Assembly: GCF_003570705.1 (NCBI RefSeq)
Contig: NZ_QWVT01000022.1
Location: 1-60,443, forward strand
Origin: Mesobacillus zeae
Lineage (GTDB): Bacteria; Bacillota; Bacilli; Bacillales; Cytobacillaceae
Length of the DNA: 60,443 nucleotides
Reading direction: 5' to 3'
Shown here: positions 60,297-60,443 of the stretch, one piece after another
Layout: each line of letters opens with the position of its first letter
How positions within the stretch are numbered: the stretch's first letter is position 1
The notes under the pieces: generated by a model
Told to the model about the DNA's origin: nothing
The model's input: only the letters and a program-made list of their open reading frames with translations
Databases searched by the model: none
Translations under genes and position numbers: made by a program

Positions 60297-60443
60297 ATGC
60301 AAAACAATGCAATCATAGCTTCTTTTTTAATTCTCGTACCTATCATCATATCAATTTATTGTTTAATTTATCCGCAAAACCTTATACCTGCTGGATATGA
60401 CCGGGCTATTGGAGAGCGTAAAATATCTTGTGTAAATGAAAAA
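60297..60443 (+). CDS. membrane protein N-terminus (partial, cut by window end)
   Basis: Forty-nine codons are visible: MQNNAIIASFLILVPIIISIYCLIYPQNLI and then a polar segment AGYDRAIGERKISC. GGTGGAG lies seven bases before the ATG. One N-terminal transmembrane helix is clear. The gene runs off the window and the family cannot be called. Confidence 0.65.
   Translation, partial: MQNNAIIASFLILVPIIISIYCLIYPQNLIPAGYDRAIGERKISCVNEK

Overview
The window is from a low-GC Gram-positive, endospore-forming member of the Bacillaceae. Gene order over the first 21.6 kb (tRNA cluster, sprT-like, cmpA, tex, rsbR-S-T-U-V-W-sigB-rsbX, ndoAI-ndoA, alr, ydcC, acpS, ydcA-type rhomboid, ydbT-ydbS, cshA, murF, ddl) matches the Bacillus subtilis ddl-to-trnS region as I remember it. 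UvsE, CmpA and a GerA-family protein support a spore former. The genus is not determined.

Region by region. (1) 1-620: a minus-strand tRNA operon (Asn, Ser, Glu, then a cut tRNA, probably Asp) behind a perfect consensus promoter. Its leader carries a duplicated 5' half of tRNA-Asn. (2) 620-21567: conserved housekeeping block: the general stress sigma-B operon with its own sigma-B promoter, a MazEF-type toxin-antitoxin pair, cell-wall precursor genes (alr, murF, ddl), acpS, a rhomboid protease, two PH-domain membrane proteins, UV endonuclease and RNA helicase. (3) 21.9-26.6 kb: unlinked transporters (DAACS symporter, TauE, DedA), an unrecognised protein, a uspA remnant and an overlooked 47-aa membrane protein. 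(4) 26.7-33.5 kb: an operon behind a cobalamin riboswitch. It encodes a sortable surface protein built from the same two domain types as animal intrinsic factor/transcobalamin, a class D sortase, a DUF4430 lipoprotein, and a complete ECF transporter (T, fused A-A', S). I read it as a surface capture-and-import route for vitamin B12. (5) 33.6-35.1 kb: a small membrane protein and a diguanylate cyclase. (6) 35.9-51.8 kb: a bacterial microcompartment (BMC) locus with a DeoR regulator and a sugar ABC transporter plus MtnK-like kinase and MtnA-like isomerase. (7) 52.1-60.4 kb: MFS transporter with XRE regulator, a patchy AT-rich segment with inverted repeats around a DUF3784 gene and an orphan GerA-family gene, then scattered enzymes (GNAT, PhnP-like hydrolase, histidine phosphatase, Nudix) and a gene cut by the window end.

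How the main system fits together (inference). A 5-deoxypentose or 5-methylthioribose-like sugar enters through the ABC transporter, is phosphorylated by the MtnK-like kinase and isomerised by the MtnA-like isomerase to a 5-substituted ribulose-1-phosphate. The class II aldolase, which ends in an encapsulation-type helix, would split this inside the BMC into DHAP and an aldehyde. The CoA-acylating aldehyde dehydrogenase and PduL, both with N-terminal encapsulation-type helices, would convert the aldehyde to acyl-CoA and acyl-phosphate. This resembles the DHAP shunt / 5-deoxyribose disposal pathway placed in a shell. Three accessory parts are unusual for a BMC operon: a solute-binding protein without a signal peptide, a CoA-disulfide-reductase-like flavoprotein, and a CoA-transferase-like pair in which the canonical catalytic glutamate is isoleucine.

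No CRISPR array, complete IS element, prophage or rRNA gene was seen.
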